From CAVXTT01 sp963764685 (GTDB lineage: Bacteria > Bacteroidota > Ignavibacteria > Ignavibacteriales > Ignavibacteriaceae), in contig CAVXTT010000021.1 of the NCBI GenBank assembly GCA_963764685.1, forward strand, positions 248,001-312,000: DNA of 64,000 nucleotides. Reading direction: 5' to 3'. The translations under genes and the position numbers were made by a program. Below the pieces are notes generated by a model, which saw nothing but the letters and a program-made list of their open reading frames with translations, did no database searches and was not told the origin of the DNA. Every line of letters begins with the position of its first letter. The stretch's first letter is position 1. Of this stretch, positions 26,863 through 35,581 are shown piece by piece.

Positions 26863-28407
26863 TTATCTGAATCTTAAAAACCGGATTATTGTATCCCTTT
26901 CTATCTTATTAAAGATGAGATATATACTACACGGAATGAAGATTAAAAAGACTGCAGCAACGACAAAACCGGTAGTATAGATATCACTGGTTCCGGATTT
27001 TATAAATCGGATTAATAAAAACCCCGCTAAAAAGATGCCGGTGGATTTAATTATTGGATTAATAAAACTACTAAACCTGATCTTTAAAATTTTTGAACCA
27101 TAAATGGTTGAGAAAAGTGTCTGACACAAGTAAGCAAATGAACTTGCAAGCGCTATCCCTGCGAGATCCCATTTAAACACGACGGCTAATAAAAATGCGA
27201 CCAACACATTAATACTGCCCAGAATAAATGCGGTCACCGCGGGAACTTTCACTTTCAGGTATGCGCGAAAAACAGTAAATAGGATTCCTACCGGCATAAT
27301 AAACAATAACGCTCCTACTTTAATAAAAAGAAGTATCCCAATGTCCGCAAATGCTTTCCCAACCCACCATTCCAGAATTATATCGCTGAAAGCCAAAAAC
27401 AGATTTAAACTAATTGCAAGAATGAATGAGAAAGCCTTAACATAATAAAGCGTCAGAGCAATCAATTCCTCTCTATTTCCATCTGAGAATGATTTGTACA
27501 TTAATGGTCCCATTACGGCAGAAGCTGAACCAATCAAGCCTTTGATTAGATTTCCCACTGCAAGGACAATACCATAAATGCCTACTTCCTTTAAGCCGAT
27601 GAATTTATTTATGATAATAAGCTCAGCATTGTAAAGCAGTAAATCCCCAGCCTGATGTATGACAGACCATCCTCCCATAAAGAGGAGTTCTTTCAATTTT
27701 TTTAAAGAAAAATATCGGGGTTTTATTTTAATATATCCGATTTGTCTGATTGACAGATAATATGAAATTGACAAGGCTATCAGTGCGGAAAGGAAATTAG
27801 AAAATCCGACGAATAAGAGGGAAGGTTTTACACAAAGGAAAAACAAAATAATAAAAACCGTCCTTGAAACCGTTAAAACAGTTTCAATGAGTTTTATTAG
27901 ATCAAGCCGATTGTTTGAATATAATGTTACCTGGAAAACACTGCTTAATACAGAAACAAAAAAACCTAATATAGAAAAAAGCAAAAGGAAAGAAATTTCT
28001 TCTTCAAGATTTTGAGGAATGGTCAGAACTGAATCAATATTAAAGCAAATTAAAACAACAAAAGGCAGCAAAATCAGTATCAATAAAGATATTGTAATAA
28101 AGGCAGTATTTATTGTAAACAACGCTTCAGTCTGTTCATCTCTTTGAATATGAATGGTAAGATATCTTGAAACAGCTCCTATGATAGTAATAGTAATAAT
28201 GCCGAAATACTGATTCAGAGCTGTAGCAAGAGCTATAAAACCGTATTCCACAGTCCCCAGCTGATCAATGTAAAAAGAAATTAACCAAAGGCTTATACAT
28301 AGATTTATAATGAACAAGGTTATGTTCATTATTAGATTTTTATTGATTTGCTTTTTTGATCTATCCAAATTTTTTATCCCCTGCAGTGGACGCAGCGGAT
28401 TCCCCAT
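26863..28407 (-). CDS. Wzx-type oligosaccharide flippase (MATE/MVF superfamily)
   Basis: A 514-residue membrane protein with 12-14 hydrophobic helices, for example ITLFIINLCISLWLISFYID and TISLLILILLPFVVLICFN. LGTVEYGFIALATALNQYFG near residues 50-70 is the polysaccharide-biosynthesis transporter start. It moves undecaprenyl-linked repeat units to the periplasmic face. It is the first gene of the leftward operon. The chosen start (MGNPLRPLQG) may be slightly long: the conserved part begins at NKNLIMNITLFI. Confidence 0.88.
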   Translation of the reverse strand: MGNPLRPLQGIKNLDRSKKQINKNLIMNITLFIINLCISLWLISFYIDQLGTVEYGFIALATALNQYFGIITITIIGAVSRYLTIHIQRDEQTEALFTINTAFITISLLILILLPFVVLICFNIDSVLTIPQNLEEEISFLLLFSILGFFVSVLSSVFQVTLYSNNRLDLIKLIETVLTVSRTVFIILFFLCVKPSLLFVGFSNFLSALIALSISYYLSIRQIGYIKIKPRYFSLKKLKELLFMGGWSVIHQAGDLLLYNAELIIINKFIGLKEVGIYGIVLAVGNLIKGLIGSASAVMGPLMYKSFSDGNREELIALTLYYVKAFSFILAISLNLFLAFSDIILEWWVGKAFADIGILLFIKVGALLFIMPVGILFTVFRAYLKVKVPAVTAFILGSINVLVAFLLAVVFKWDLAGIALASSFAYLCQTLFSTIYGSKILKIRFSSFINPIIKSTGIFLAGFLLIRFIKSGTSDIYTTGFVVAAVFLIFIPCSIYLIFNKIERDTIIRFLRFR

Positions 28408-29056
28408 ATAAAATAAATCCCTATTCGGAATTAAACTTACTAAATTTATAATCCCTTACAAACCTGCAGCTGTTTTATTTTATCTAACCCACGTAATTGG
28501 TGATCTGTCAAACGATGACAAAAAAAATAAAGAATCCCTAAAAAAAGGATGGTAAATTTTGTTTTCACAAGAAATAAACAACCAAACTTTAGAGAGGGAT
28601 CTTAGGTTAAATGCAGCACTTTGCAGCTAGATATTAAATTTTATTCAATTTGTACCAAAGTGAGAAAATATTAACCAAATTTATTACTAATTGCTTTATA
28701 ATTGCTTATCTGTAAGCCATCTCTAAGCCATCTGTAAGCCATCTGTAAGCCATAAGTGCTGTTTTATGGCTTACAGATGGCTTAGAGAAGGCTTACGTAT
28801 GGCCTTTACATATGCAATCTTTGTACTATTCTTTATAAATAACATAGTTAAATGTGAATTGTTCTTGAATGAAATGAGGGAAAGAAACCAGGATTAAGCA
28901 GATTAAGGGTTATGAGATAGCAAGGCTTATTAATTTTCGAATAAAAAGAGGGAGGTATTTCAACAGTTGGGGTATACACATCAAACCGGATAGCGACTTG
29001 AGGTATGAAGGAAATAGCAAAAATAAGGATGGAGGCTATCCAACTTGATAATTTAC
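28408..29056. other. AT-rich upstream region of the polysaccharide operon
   Basis: Leader and promoter region for the leftward operon, with no confident promoter motif. It contains the 11-base word hairpin at 28712-28796. From 28878 to 29048 there is a 56-codon open stretch without an ATG (ending NSKNKDGGYPT) that looks peptide-like and may be a gene remnant. Its family is not recognised. Confidence 0.55.
28712..28796. promoter_or_regulatory. Inverted array of 11-base GTAAGCCATCT words
   Basis: Four direct 11-mers (28712-28755: GTAAGCCATCT, CTAAGCCATCT, GTAAGCCATCT, GTAAGCCATAA), an 8-base loop, then three inverted copies (28764-28796: TTATGGCTTAC, AGATGGCTTAG, AGAAGGCTTAC). The right arm mirrors the left one with one unit missing. 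The unit length is close to one DNA turn, so it could be a protein-binding array or, if transcribed, a stem of about 33 bp. It lies about 305 bases upstream of the flippase gene. Confidence 0.7.
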
Positions 29057-29292
29057 TGCCAATTCATCATCCCTCACCCAGCTAAGGGAAGCAGGGTGCT
29101 AGCGAGACAATTATGCTGCATTTTACTGTTTGTACTGCATTCTGAGATAAGCATCCTGAAGGAAGCTTCAAGAAAAAAATACAAGGCGTTGCCTTCAACC
29201 GGTTTGGAACCGGTTGATCCTGAGAGGTAGTAAAAAAACAGACCATCTAATAAATGTGTCTCGCTAGCACCCCCGTTTGGAACGGGGTGTGG
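29057..29292 (+). repeat. Long dispersed repeat, copy C (fullest)
   Basis: The most complete copy in the window. It runs from CATCATCCCTCACCCAGCTA through AGATAAGCATCCTGAAGGAA, the AACCGGTT-TGG-AACCGGTT hairpin, GTCTCGCTAGCACC, and the CCCCGTT-TGG-AACGGGG hairpin. The word GCTAGCGAGACA near the 5' end is the reverse complement of TGTCTCGCTAGC near the 3' end, so the unit has inverted ends, a property of small non-autonomous mobile elements. No target-site duplication could be established by eye. Confidence 0.75.
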
Positions 29293-29537
29293 AAATAATG
29301 CACAATTTTTCGATGGAAATCAGGCAGATAAATTTATTTAACTGGGGGGATTGAAAAAGGAACAAATCTATTTCGATTATAGACTGGTTATCTTATGTTC
29401 TATTCTATTATAGACAGCAGTGCGTAATTGATTCATTCCTCAATCACCTCATCCCTGTATCCCCCTTCACTATCCCCCCTTTCTTCCCTCTGCTAAAAGC
29501 CTTATTTTAATTGCTGATTTCAATACGGGAGGCAGTT
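29293..29537. other. Spacer upstream of the doxX-like gene
   Basis: No gene seen. The pyrimidine-rich stretch CCCCCTTCACTATCCCCCCT (near 29461) and the strong ribosome site GGGAGG at 29527-29532 precede the DoxX-like start. A promoter could not be identified with confidence. Confidence 0.5.
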
Positions 29538-29981
29538 ATGAGAACGGATCTTCTTATAAAAACAAACGACGGGCTGTTAAGCACCGGCGTGCTGCTGCTG
29601 CGGCTTACGATAGGATATATACTATTCGTGGCGGGGGCGGGAAAGGTGCTGGGGTGGTTCGGGGGGTTTGGTCCTGAAACTACTCTCGGCTTCTATGCCA
29701 AGTCGGGCTTTACCCCTTTCTGGGCTTATATGAGTATGTATACGGAATTCATCGGGGGGTTCCTGGTGGGGATAGGACTGCTTACACGTCCCGCTGCATT
29801 TGCAGTTATGATAAATATGTTCGTTGCATTCTGTGTTACGCTTCCTAAAGGCTTCCTGAAGGGGGGCGCTTCGTATCCGTTCTCCCTGATGATAATCGCC
29901 GTGGTGATTCTCCTGGCGGGTCCTATGCGATGTAGTATCGATGCGTTTATATTCAAAAGAAACAGAGTTACGGATGGATGA
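29538..29981 (+). CDS. DoxX-family membrane protein
   Basis: A membrane protein of about 147 residues with four helices and the DoxX signature. LLLRLTIGYILFVAGAGKVL opens helix 1, YMSMYTEFIGGFLVGIGLL forms helix 2, and AAFAVMINMFVAFCV and FSLMIIAVVILLAG form the last two. ATG 29538 is preferred over an upstream TTG (29511) because GGGAGG stands at the right distance. DoxX proteins are linked to quinone or thiol redox in some bacteria, but the role here is open. The last codons (VTDG, stop) run into the GGATGGATGAATGG repeat. Confidence 0.85.
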   Translation: MRTDLLIKTNDGLLSTGVLLLRLTIGYILFVAGAGKVLGWFGGFGPETTLGFYAKSGFTPFWAYMSMYTEFIGGFLVGIGLLTRPAAFAVMINMFVAFCVTLPKGFLKGGASYPFSLMIIAVVILLAGPMRCSIDAFIFKRNRVTDG

Positions 29982-30411
29982 ATGGATGGATGGATGGATG
30001 TATGAAGCAATATTTGTTCTTGGTTCTTAGTTCTTAGTTCTTAGTTAGTGGTTTTATAAAGGAATTAGGGCAAAAAGACAGTTAACCACATTAGGCACAT
30101 AAGAAACACATAGGAATTAGGGCTAAGGAATTTGTTCTTAGTTCTTAGTTCTTGGTTCCTGGTTAACTTTCAACTAAGAACCAGGAACTAAGAACTGCTA
30201 CCCTTAGGTCATCGAGTGTTCCGAGTCTTCGAGAAATGTATCGAGATGACCGGCCGCAACTAAGAACTAAGAACCAGGAACTAAGAACTGCACAGCTGCT
30301 TTATATTTTCATCCATTCATCCATTCATCCATTCATCCATTCATCCATTCATCCATACATCTGTTTTGCCTTGAATTTCCCTGCATATCTTCTTACCGTT
30401 CTTAAAACGAG
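29982..30411. repeat. Mosaic repeat spacer
   Basis: In order: GGATGGATG tetranucleotide words; TTCTTAGTTCTTAGTT words; the ACCACATTAGGCACATAAG word; more TTCTTGGTTCC words with their inverse AACTAAGAACCAGGAACT; the palindrome GGTCATCGAGTG...TCGAGATGACC at about 30208-30253; AACTAAGAACC words; and six CATCCATT units (about 30308-30358). No gene is present. Confidence 0.85.
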
Positions 30412-30825
30412 ATGATAATGGGTTACAGAGATATGCTTAAAAAGATAAATGCGGATTATATAAAACGGGGAGCTAAAGGGATCTCGGAGACCGACCTGAA
30501 TAAGATCCTGCAGAAGGCATCATTCATAATAGAGAAGGCAAAGAAAAATGAGACCCTGAAGAAAGTTGTAAAGGATATCGCTACACTTATCAGCCTGGTA
30601 CGCGATTATGTAAAAGGAGATTATAAGGGGATACCGTGGTATTCACTTTCAGCTATAGGATTTACACTGCTCTATATTTTTAATCCCCTCGATCTTATTC
30701 CTGATTTTATCCCGGGACTCGGTATGATAGACGATGCAGCCGTGGTTGCCCTCTGCCTCAAAATGGTGAGTAAGGATATTGCTGCATACAGGAAATGGCA
30801 AGGGGATAGTTCGATGGTGCGATAA
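30412..30825 (+). CDS. DUF1232 (YkvA-type) membrane protein
   Basis: A 137-residue protein. An N-terminal helical region (about 1-75) leads to the DUF1232 core, GIPWYSLSAIGFTLLYIFNP then LDLIPDFIPGLGMIDDAAVV. That core has the conserved P-x-D-x-I-P-D pattern and one or two membrane helices. Function unknown in the family. Two ATGs lie six bases apart (30412 and 30418), and either may be used. The final residues SSMVR are encoded by a GTTCGATGGTGCGATAATGG repeat word, so the native C-terminus may have been altered. Confidence 0.83.
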   Translation: MIMGYRDMLKKINADYIKRGAKGISETDLNKILQKASFIIEKAKKNETLKKVVKDIATLISLVRDYVKGDYKGIPWYSLSAIGFTLLYIFNPLDLIPDFIPGLGMIDDAAVVALCLKMVSKDIAAYRKWQGDSSMVR

Positions 30826-31013
30826 TGGAATTTTTTCTTAATTAGGGCAAAAGACAGTTAACCACATTAGGCACATCAGGGCACATAAGGAACACATAGG
30901 AATTAGGGCAAAAGTCAGTTAACCACGGAATTTGTTCTTGGTTCTTAGTTCTTAGTTATTGGTTAACTTTCAACTAAGAACTAAGAATCAGGAACTAAGA
31001 ACTGCTCCCGGTA
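30826..31013. repeat. Mosaic repeat spacer
   Basis: Same words in the same order as 30060-30200: AATTAGGGCAAAAGACAGTT, AACCACATTAGGCACAT, then TTCTTGGTTCTTAGTTC and the inverse CAACTAAGAACTAAG. The words end 20 bases from the stop of the leftward T9SS gene. No gene. Confidence 0.85.
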
Positions 31014-32714
31014 TTATTTAGCCAGCAGCATTTTCCTTGCAATAGTGGTACTGCCTGTTTCCAATCTATAAAAGTATGTACCGCTTGGGAGGTTTTTGGC
31101 ATCGAATGTTACCTGGTATTCTCCTGCATCTTTCTGCTCATTAACCAGTACTGCTATTTCTTCTCCAAGGGTGTTGTAAATCTTCAGTTTAATCCATCCC
31201 GGTTCTGCTGCAGTGTAACCGATTACCGTTGAAGGATTGAAAGGATTGGGGTAGTTCTGTTCAAGTGTATAATCAGATGCAGGCGCCAGCTCTATTTCTA
31301 TTTCATTGGAATATTCGGATGTTCCGTTAAAATCTAATTGCTTTAGCCTGTATGTATACCGGGCTGCCGGTAGATCAGTATCCGTAAAGCTGTAGGATCC
31401 GCCTGAGGTTGTTGTACCCCTGCCGTTTATAAATGCGATCTTATCCCACGTATCTTTTGTTTTCCTTTCGATCTCAAAGCCCTTATTGTTTACCTCCGAT
31501 GCGGTTGTCCAGTTCAGGATGATATCACTGCCTGATGCCGAGCCGGTGAATGAAACAAGCTCTACGGGGGTGTCGCTCAGTAGTCCCCGCTTCATAAAAA
31601 TATCTGCTATAACAATGGTTGCACGTACACCGCCGGGGGCATAGAATATTGCCATCTGTCCGTCACCCCTTGCAATTACTGCAGTTGAGTTACGTGTTAC
31701 ATATTCAGGGGAAAGATCATATACGCGCATCGTATCAGAAAATACACCGTTCTCTTCGTATATAAAGTAAAAGCCCTTGCCGGATGTGGAGACGCTTGAC
31801 TGGTAAACAATGTATATCCTGTTAAGGCTATCAAGGGCGAGGTTCTGCTGGAACGCCGGTCTCTGTCCCACAGGCGTTACAGGCACCGGGGTGCTGAATG
31901 TTCCTCCAATATTATTTATCATATAGAACCTGAGCTCGGTTTCATTCCTGTAGAGGATATGAACCTTGTTTCCTTTATCGATTAAAACCTTCGGGTTGGA
32001 AATTGCACTGGTTACACCGGTGGGGACCTCAGTTAAGGATCCTGAAATATCATTATAATATTTAAGCGTACCGGATAATGCTCCTGCCTTTACTACTACG
32101 TGCACGTGACCGTTAGTGTCGACATCAACACTTGCTTCAAAATCTCCTCCTGCCTCAGCTGCTGCCAGTGTTGTGGGGGTTAACTGCAGAATAGAATCTC
32201 TTGCATCGAACCTTGTATAATATGCGTAGTCAGTCCCGGCAGTAAAAGTAAAATAGACAATATGTACAACGCTGTCGGGTCCTACTTTCGAAAACGGGGT
32301 AGCTTTATTAAGTCCCCCTGCTGTAATTGTAATCGGCTGGTCAAATACTCCGGAGTAATTATTCTTATAATATACCTGGAAAAGATTTCCCGCATCCCTT
32401 GCTTCATAAACCACGTGCAGCTTATCGCCGGGATCGACGGATAAGGTGGAATAGTTATCATCGACAGCATTATTTGTAATATTTGTAGTAGTAAAACTGC
32501 CGTTAGGTTCTTCCTTTACATAATAGATCTCCCTGGTGGCGCCGTTGGTGCCCGACTGTCCCGTATAAGTTAAATGAATCTTCCCCTGGGAGTCGTATAC
32601 CGGGAACATCCTGTTGTTAAATAAATCATTATATGCTATGGTATCCTGCGGAAAGGGTATAGGCTGAGAGAATACAGGAATGATTAAACAAAGTGAAAAG
32701 AATAAAGCTTTCAT
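31014..32714 (-). CDS. T9SS type A secreted propeller-like protein
   Basis: The 566 residues start with signal peptide MKALFFSLCLIIPVFSQPIP. An all-beta region (about 25-375) has recurring DS-x-G-x-[IV]-x-[IL]-x-Y units such as YDSQGKIHLTYTGQSG, VDTNGHVHVVVKAG and LDSLNRIYIVYQSS, suggesting a sialidase/BNR-like propeller. A fibronectin-like linker follows (DIILNWTTASEVNNKGFEIE). The T9SS type A domain closes it: LEQNYPNPFNPSTVIGY, then SGTYFYRLETGSTTIARKML. It is exported and displayed at the surface, target unknown. This copy has an intact sorting domain and no frameshift, unlike its relatives at 16468 and 33348. Confidence 0.85.
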   Translation of the reverse strand: MKALFFSLCLIIPVFSQPIPFPQDTIAYNDLFNNRMFPVYDSQGKIHLTYTGQSGTNGATREIYYVKEEPNGSFTTTNITNNAVDDNYSTLSVDPGDKLHVVYEARDAGNLFQVYYKNNYSGVFDQPITITAGGLNKATPFSKVGPDSVVHIVYFTFTAGTDYAYYTRFDARDSILQLTPTTLAAAEAGGDFEASVDVDTNGHVHVVVKAGALSGTLKYYNDISGSLTEVPTGVTSAISNPKVLIDKGNKVHILYRNETELRFYMINNIGGTFSTPVPVTPVGQRPAFQQNLALDSLNRIYIVYQSSVSTSGKGFYFIYEENGVFSDTMRVYDLSPEYVTRNSTAVIARGDGQMAIFYAPGGVRATIVIADIFMKRGLLSDTPVELVSFTGSASGSDIILNWTTASEVNNKGFEIERKTKDTWDKIAFINGRGTTTSGGSYSFTDTDLPAARYTYRLKQLDFNGTSEYSNEIEIELAPASDYTLEQNYPNPFNPSTVIGYTAAEPGWIKLKIYNTLGEEIAVLVNEQKDAGEYQVTFDAKNLPSGTYFYRLETGSTTIARKMLLAK

Positions 32715-33347
32715 TTTATGTTTCCCTAAAAATAGATAAGATCTTAAGTTGAACAGGTTAAATTAGCAAAGTTTCAAATGTCTGCCAATGTGAATTTTTA
32801 GTTCTTAGTTACTGAGGAGTGGATGAATGGATGGTTGGATGAATGTATGAATATGTCTGTCATTGCGAAGGAGTCTTCGACTGAAGCAATCTGGCGTACG
32901 GAGGAGTGGATGAATGGATGAAGAGAGTTCTTAGTTCCTGGTTATTAATTTCGTCATTGCGAAGGAGTCTTCGACTGAAGCAATCTGGCATACGAGGAGT
33001 GCATGAATGGATGGGTGGATGAATGTATGAAGAATTCTTAGCTCCTGGTTCTTAGTTCTTAGTTCCTGGTTATTAATTTCGTCATTGCGAAGGAGTCTTC
33101 GACTGAAGCAATCCGGCATACGAGGAGTGGATGAATGGATGGGTGGATGAATGTATGAAGAATTCTTAGCTCCTGGTTCTTAGTTCTTAGTTCCTGGTTA
33201 TTAATTTCGTCATTGCGAAGGAGTCTTCGACTGAAGCAATCTGGCGTACCTGGCGTAATTAATAAATATGGATTTACTTTCAGCAGCCTCTGAATTTTCA
33301 TTTTGCTTTTCGTTTATTTTAAGTAAGTTTACGGCCGGAGGTGCACG
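32715..33347. repeat. Repeat spacer with 128-base tandem units
   Basis: Between two outward-reading T9SS genes. It opens with AT-rich promoter-like sequence, then GTCATTGCGAAGGAGTCTTC palindromes, GGATGAATGG words and TTCTTAGTTCCTGGTT words in blocks. The regular part is annotated separately. Open frames here merely translate the repeats. The last 60 bases are the leader of the propeller gene. Confidence 0.8.
32858..33250. repeat. Tandem repeat, period 128 bases
   Basis: The junction CGTCATTGCGAAGG occurs at 32952, 33080 and 33208, exactly 128 bases apart, with a shorter first unit starting near 32858. Each unit contains the CATTGCGAAGGAGTCTTCGA palindrome, then GGATGAATGGATGG words, then TTCTTAGTTCCTGG words. 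Units differ by only a few bases, so the amplification is recent. Confidence 0.9.
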
Positions 33348-34202
33348 ATGAAAAAGATTTTTCCTTTTTTGAATTTGTTCTTCCCTTCCCCGGTAAAGCA
33401 CATACCTGCTGCAGAGCATTTGAAACCCGTCAGCTCATTTAGATCTTACCCCTTTATTATTTATGTATTCCTTTATCTTCTTTATAACCCGATAGTACCT
33501 GCTCAAAATCCTGAATGGATAAATTATACAGAAAGTACCGGTGTAAATGCTGCAGCTTCAGATGAACGGTTTGTATGGACGGGAACCAGTGGCGGGCTGG
33601 TAAGGGTCGATAAACAGTCAGGAGATAAAATCTTTTTCAACCGGTGCAATTCAGGTCTGCCGGATAATTTTGTGACTTCTGTTGTTATTGATGATGAGGG
33701 GAACAAATGGATCGGGACTCCTGGAGGAGTAGGGAAATATAATGGTTCCGGCTGGACAGTTTACAATACCCTTAATTCCGGGCTGCCGGATAATAAGGTC
33801 AGCTCAATAGTGATTGATTCATCGGGGAATAAATGGATCGGAACATGGAACGGAGGATTAGCAAAGTTTAATGATACAGGCTGGACGGTCTATAATTCTG
33901 AGAATACGGGAATGAATTTATCGCAGGTCAGTTCCCTCTGTATCGACAGCATGGGAGTCTTATGGATCGGCTCATTTAACAATCTCATAAAATATAACGG
34001 GGTCGAATGGTCGCAAAGGAGTATGTCCTGCGGCTGGATCAGGTCTTTGGACAGCGAAGGAGGGGGAATTATATGGGGAGGAACGGATAATGGTCTCTTC
34101 CGGCTGGATACAACCCTGATACTTTATAATCGTGATAATTCCGGACTCCCGCTGACTACATCTCTTCGGTTGACCTCGACAAAGCAGGGAATAAATGGAT
34201 AG
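33348..34202 (+). CDS. T9SS regulator-propeller protein, N-terminal part (frameshifted)
   Basis: A long hydrophobic N-terminus (YPFIIYVFLYLLYNPIVPAQ) is the signal peptide; the true start may lie downstream of ATG 33348. The mature part is made of regulator-propeller repeats of about 43 residues: NSGLPDNFVTSVVIDDEGNK then WIGTPGGVGKYNGSGWTVYN, repeated. At about 34158 the frame slips. The next frame gives SSVDLDKAGNKWIGTIDG and carries the same repeats without a break to 34682 and beyond. The intended gene is 33348-35534, about 730 residues. Regulator-propeller repeats usually sense ligands in hybrid kinases, but here they are secreted with no kinase. Confidence 0.8.
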   Translation: MKKIFPFLNLFFPSPVKHIPAAEHLKPVSSFRSYPFIIYVFLYLLYNPIVPAQNPEWINYTESTGVNAAASDERFVWTGTSGGLVRVDKQSGDKIFFNRCNSGLPDNFVTSVVIDDEGNKWIGTPGGVGKYNGSGWTVYNTLNSGLPDNKVSSIVIDSSGNKWIGTWNGGLAKFNDTGWTVYNSENTGMNLSQVSSLCIDSMGVLWIGSFNNLIKYNGVEWSQRSMSCGWIRSLDSEGGGIIWGGTDNGLFRLDTTLILYNRDNSGLPLTTSLRLTSTKQGING

Positions 34203-35581
34203 GCACCATAGATGGATTAACGAAATATGATGGGAATGAATGGGTAGTATACGATACATCAAACTCCGGTCTGTCCAGCAACTATATTTATGAAATAGAT
34301 ATTGACAGTAACGGAATAAAATGGTTAGGGACCGATAGTGCCCTGGTAAGATTTGATGATATTGTATGGAGGGATTATAAAACCACCGGCACAGGAATAC
34401 CTAGTAACTATATCCGTTTTATTTCCATCGATAAGTTTGATCATAAGTGGATAGGCACCATAAATAACGGCCTGGCTGAATTTTACGGCAGTAATTGGCG
34501 TGTATATGATAAATCAAACTCTACCCTCGGTAATTATGTTTATTCATCTGTCATTGATGAAAACGATATCAAATGGATAGGTTCAGATGGGCTTTCGAAA
34601 TATGATAATAACAACTGGACAGTTTATAATACTGGTAATTCCGGACTCTACGACGACAATATATTATGCATTGCAATAGATTTGAAGGGGCATAAATGGC
34701 TGGGTACCGGGTATGGGCTGGTGGAATATAACGACACAACCTGGAAGGTATATACAAATTCCGCAATAAGGACATCAACAATTGCAATTGATTCAGCAGG
34801 AAATAAATGGTTCGGCACCCCCCAGAGCGGTGTGGTAAAATTCGATGATTCAAGATGGACTATTTTTAATACCGTTAATTCCGGTCTGCCGGATGACCAT
34901 ATTCAGACCATTACAATTGATGCAAAGGGAAATAAGTGGATAGGTACCGAATGGCGCGGACTGGTAATGTATAATGATACTGCGTGGACTGTTTATGATA
35001 CAACTAATTCAGGACTCCCGGATAATACCGTACTCTCTATTGTAACCGACAGCAGGGGAAACAAATGGATCGGTACCAGGAATGGAGGTCTTGCAAAATT
35101 TAATGATACTACCTGGACAGTATTTAATACTTTTAATTCGAGAATACCAGGTAATTATATAACTTCTCTTGCCTTCGACAGCAACGGGAACTTGTGGATC
35201 GGATCATACGGCGGCGGTCTGGCAGTGTTCAATGAAGGAGGTACTCCTGATCCCGGTTATATCCCGGTAACAGAATATATTTTATTTAATAATTATCCCA
35301 ATCCTTTTAATCCGAATACAACTATCAGGTATTCAGTGCCTCAATCATCAAATGTTACAATCAGGATTTATGATATTTTAGGAAATTTAATTGAAACAAT
35401 TGTAAATGAGGTTAAGCCTGAGGGTACTTATGAACAGACCTGGCAGGCGGCCGGGTATTCCAGCGGAATTTACTTCTATAGTATTACATGCAGGGGGATT
35501 TTTACAAACGAAAAAGATGGTCCTGATGAAGTAAATTCCGGGAGAATTAGGGCAAAGACATTTACCACATTAGGCACATAA
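34160..35581 (+). CDS. T9SS regulator-propeller protein, C-terminal part (frameshifted)
   Basis: Continues the propeller in a second frame from about 34160. The part from ATG 34682 is an open run of at least five repeats such as NSGLPDNTVLSIVTDSRGNK followed by WIGTRNGGLAKFNDTTWTVF. The T9SS type A domain is LFNNYPNPFNPNTTIRYSVP to YSSGIYFYSIT. After SIT two or three indels near 35495-35515 spoil the end. Restoring them gives AGDFYKRKKMVLMK and TAA at 35532-35534, a standard sorting-domain tail. The written frame instead runs to 35581 through repeat words. Confidence 0.78.
   Translation: MSSVDLDKAGNKWIGTIDGLTKYDGNEWVVYDTSNSGLSSNYIYEIDIDSNGIKWLGTDSALVRFDDIVWRDYKTTGTGIPSNYIRFISIDKFDHKWIGTINNGLAEFYGSNWRVYDKSNSTLGNYVYSSVIDENDIKWIGSDGLSKYDNNNWTVYNTGNSGLYDDNILCIAIDLKGHKWLGTGYGLVEYNDTTWKVYTNSAIRTSTIAIDSAGNKWFGTPQSGVVKFDDSRWTIFNTVNSGLPDDHIQTITIDAKGNKWIGTEWRGLVMYNDTAWTVYDTTNSGLPDNTVLSIVTDSRGNKWIGTRNGGLAKFNDTTWTVFNTFNSRIPGNYITSLAFDSNGNLWIGSYGGGLAVFNEGGTPDPGYIPVTEYILFNNYPNPFNPNTTIRYSVPQSSNVTIRIYDILGNLIETIVNEVKPEGTYEQTWQAAGYSSGIYFYSITCRGIFTNEKDGPDEVNSGRIRAKTFTTLGT

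Noticed and set aside
32858..33250. Possible CRISPR array because of evenly spaced repeats
   Set aside because: The period is 128 bases with no variable spacers and no cas genes; units are almost identical along their whole length.
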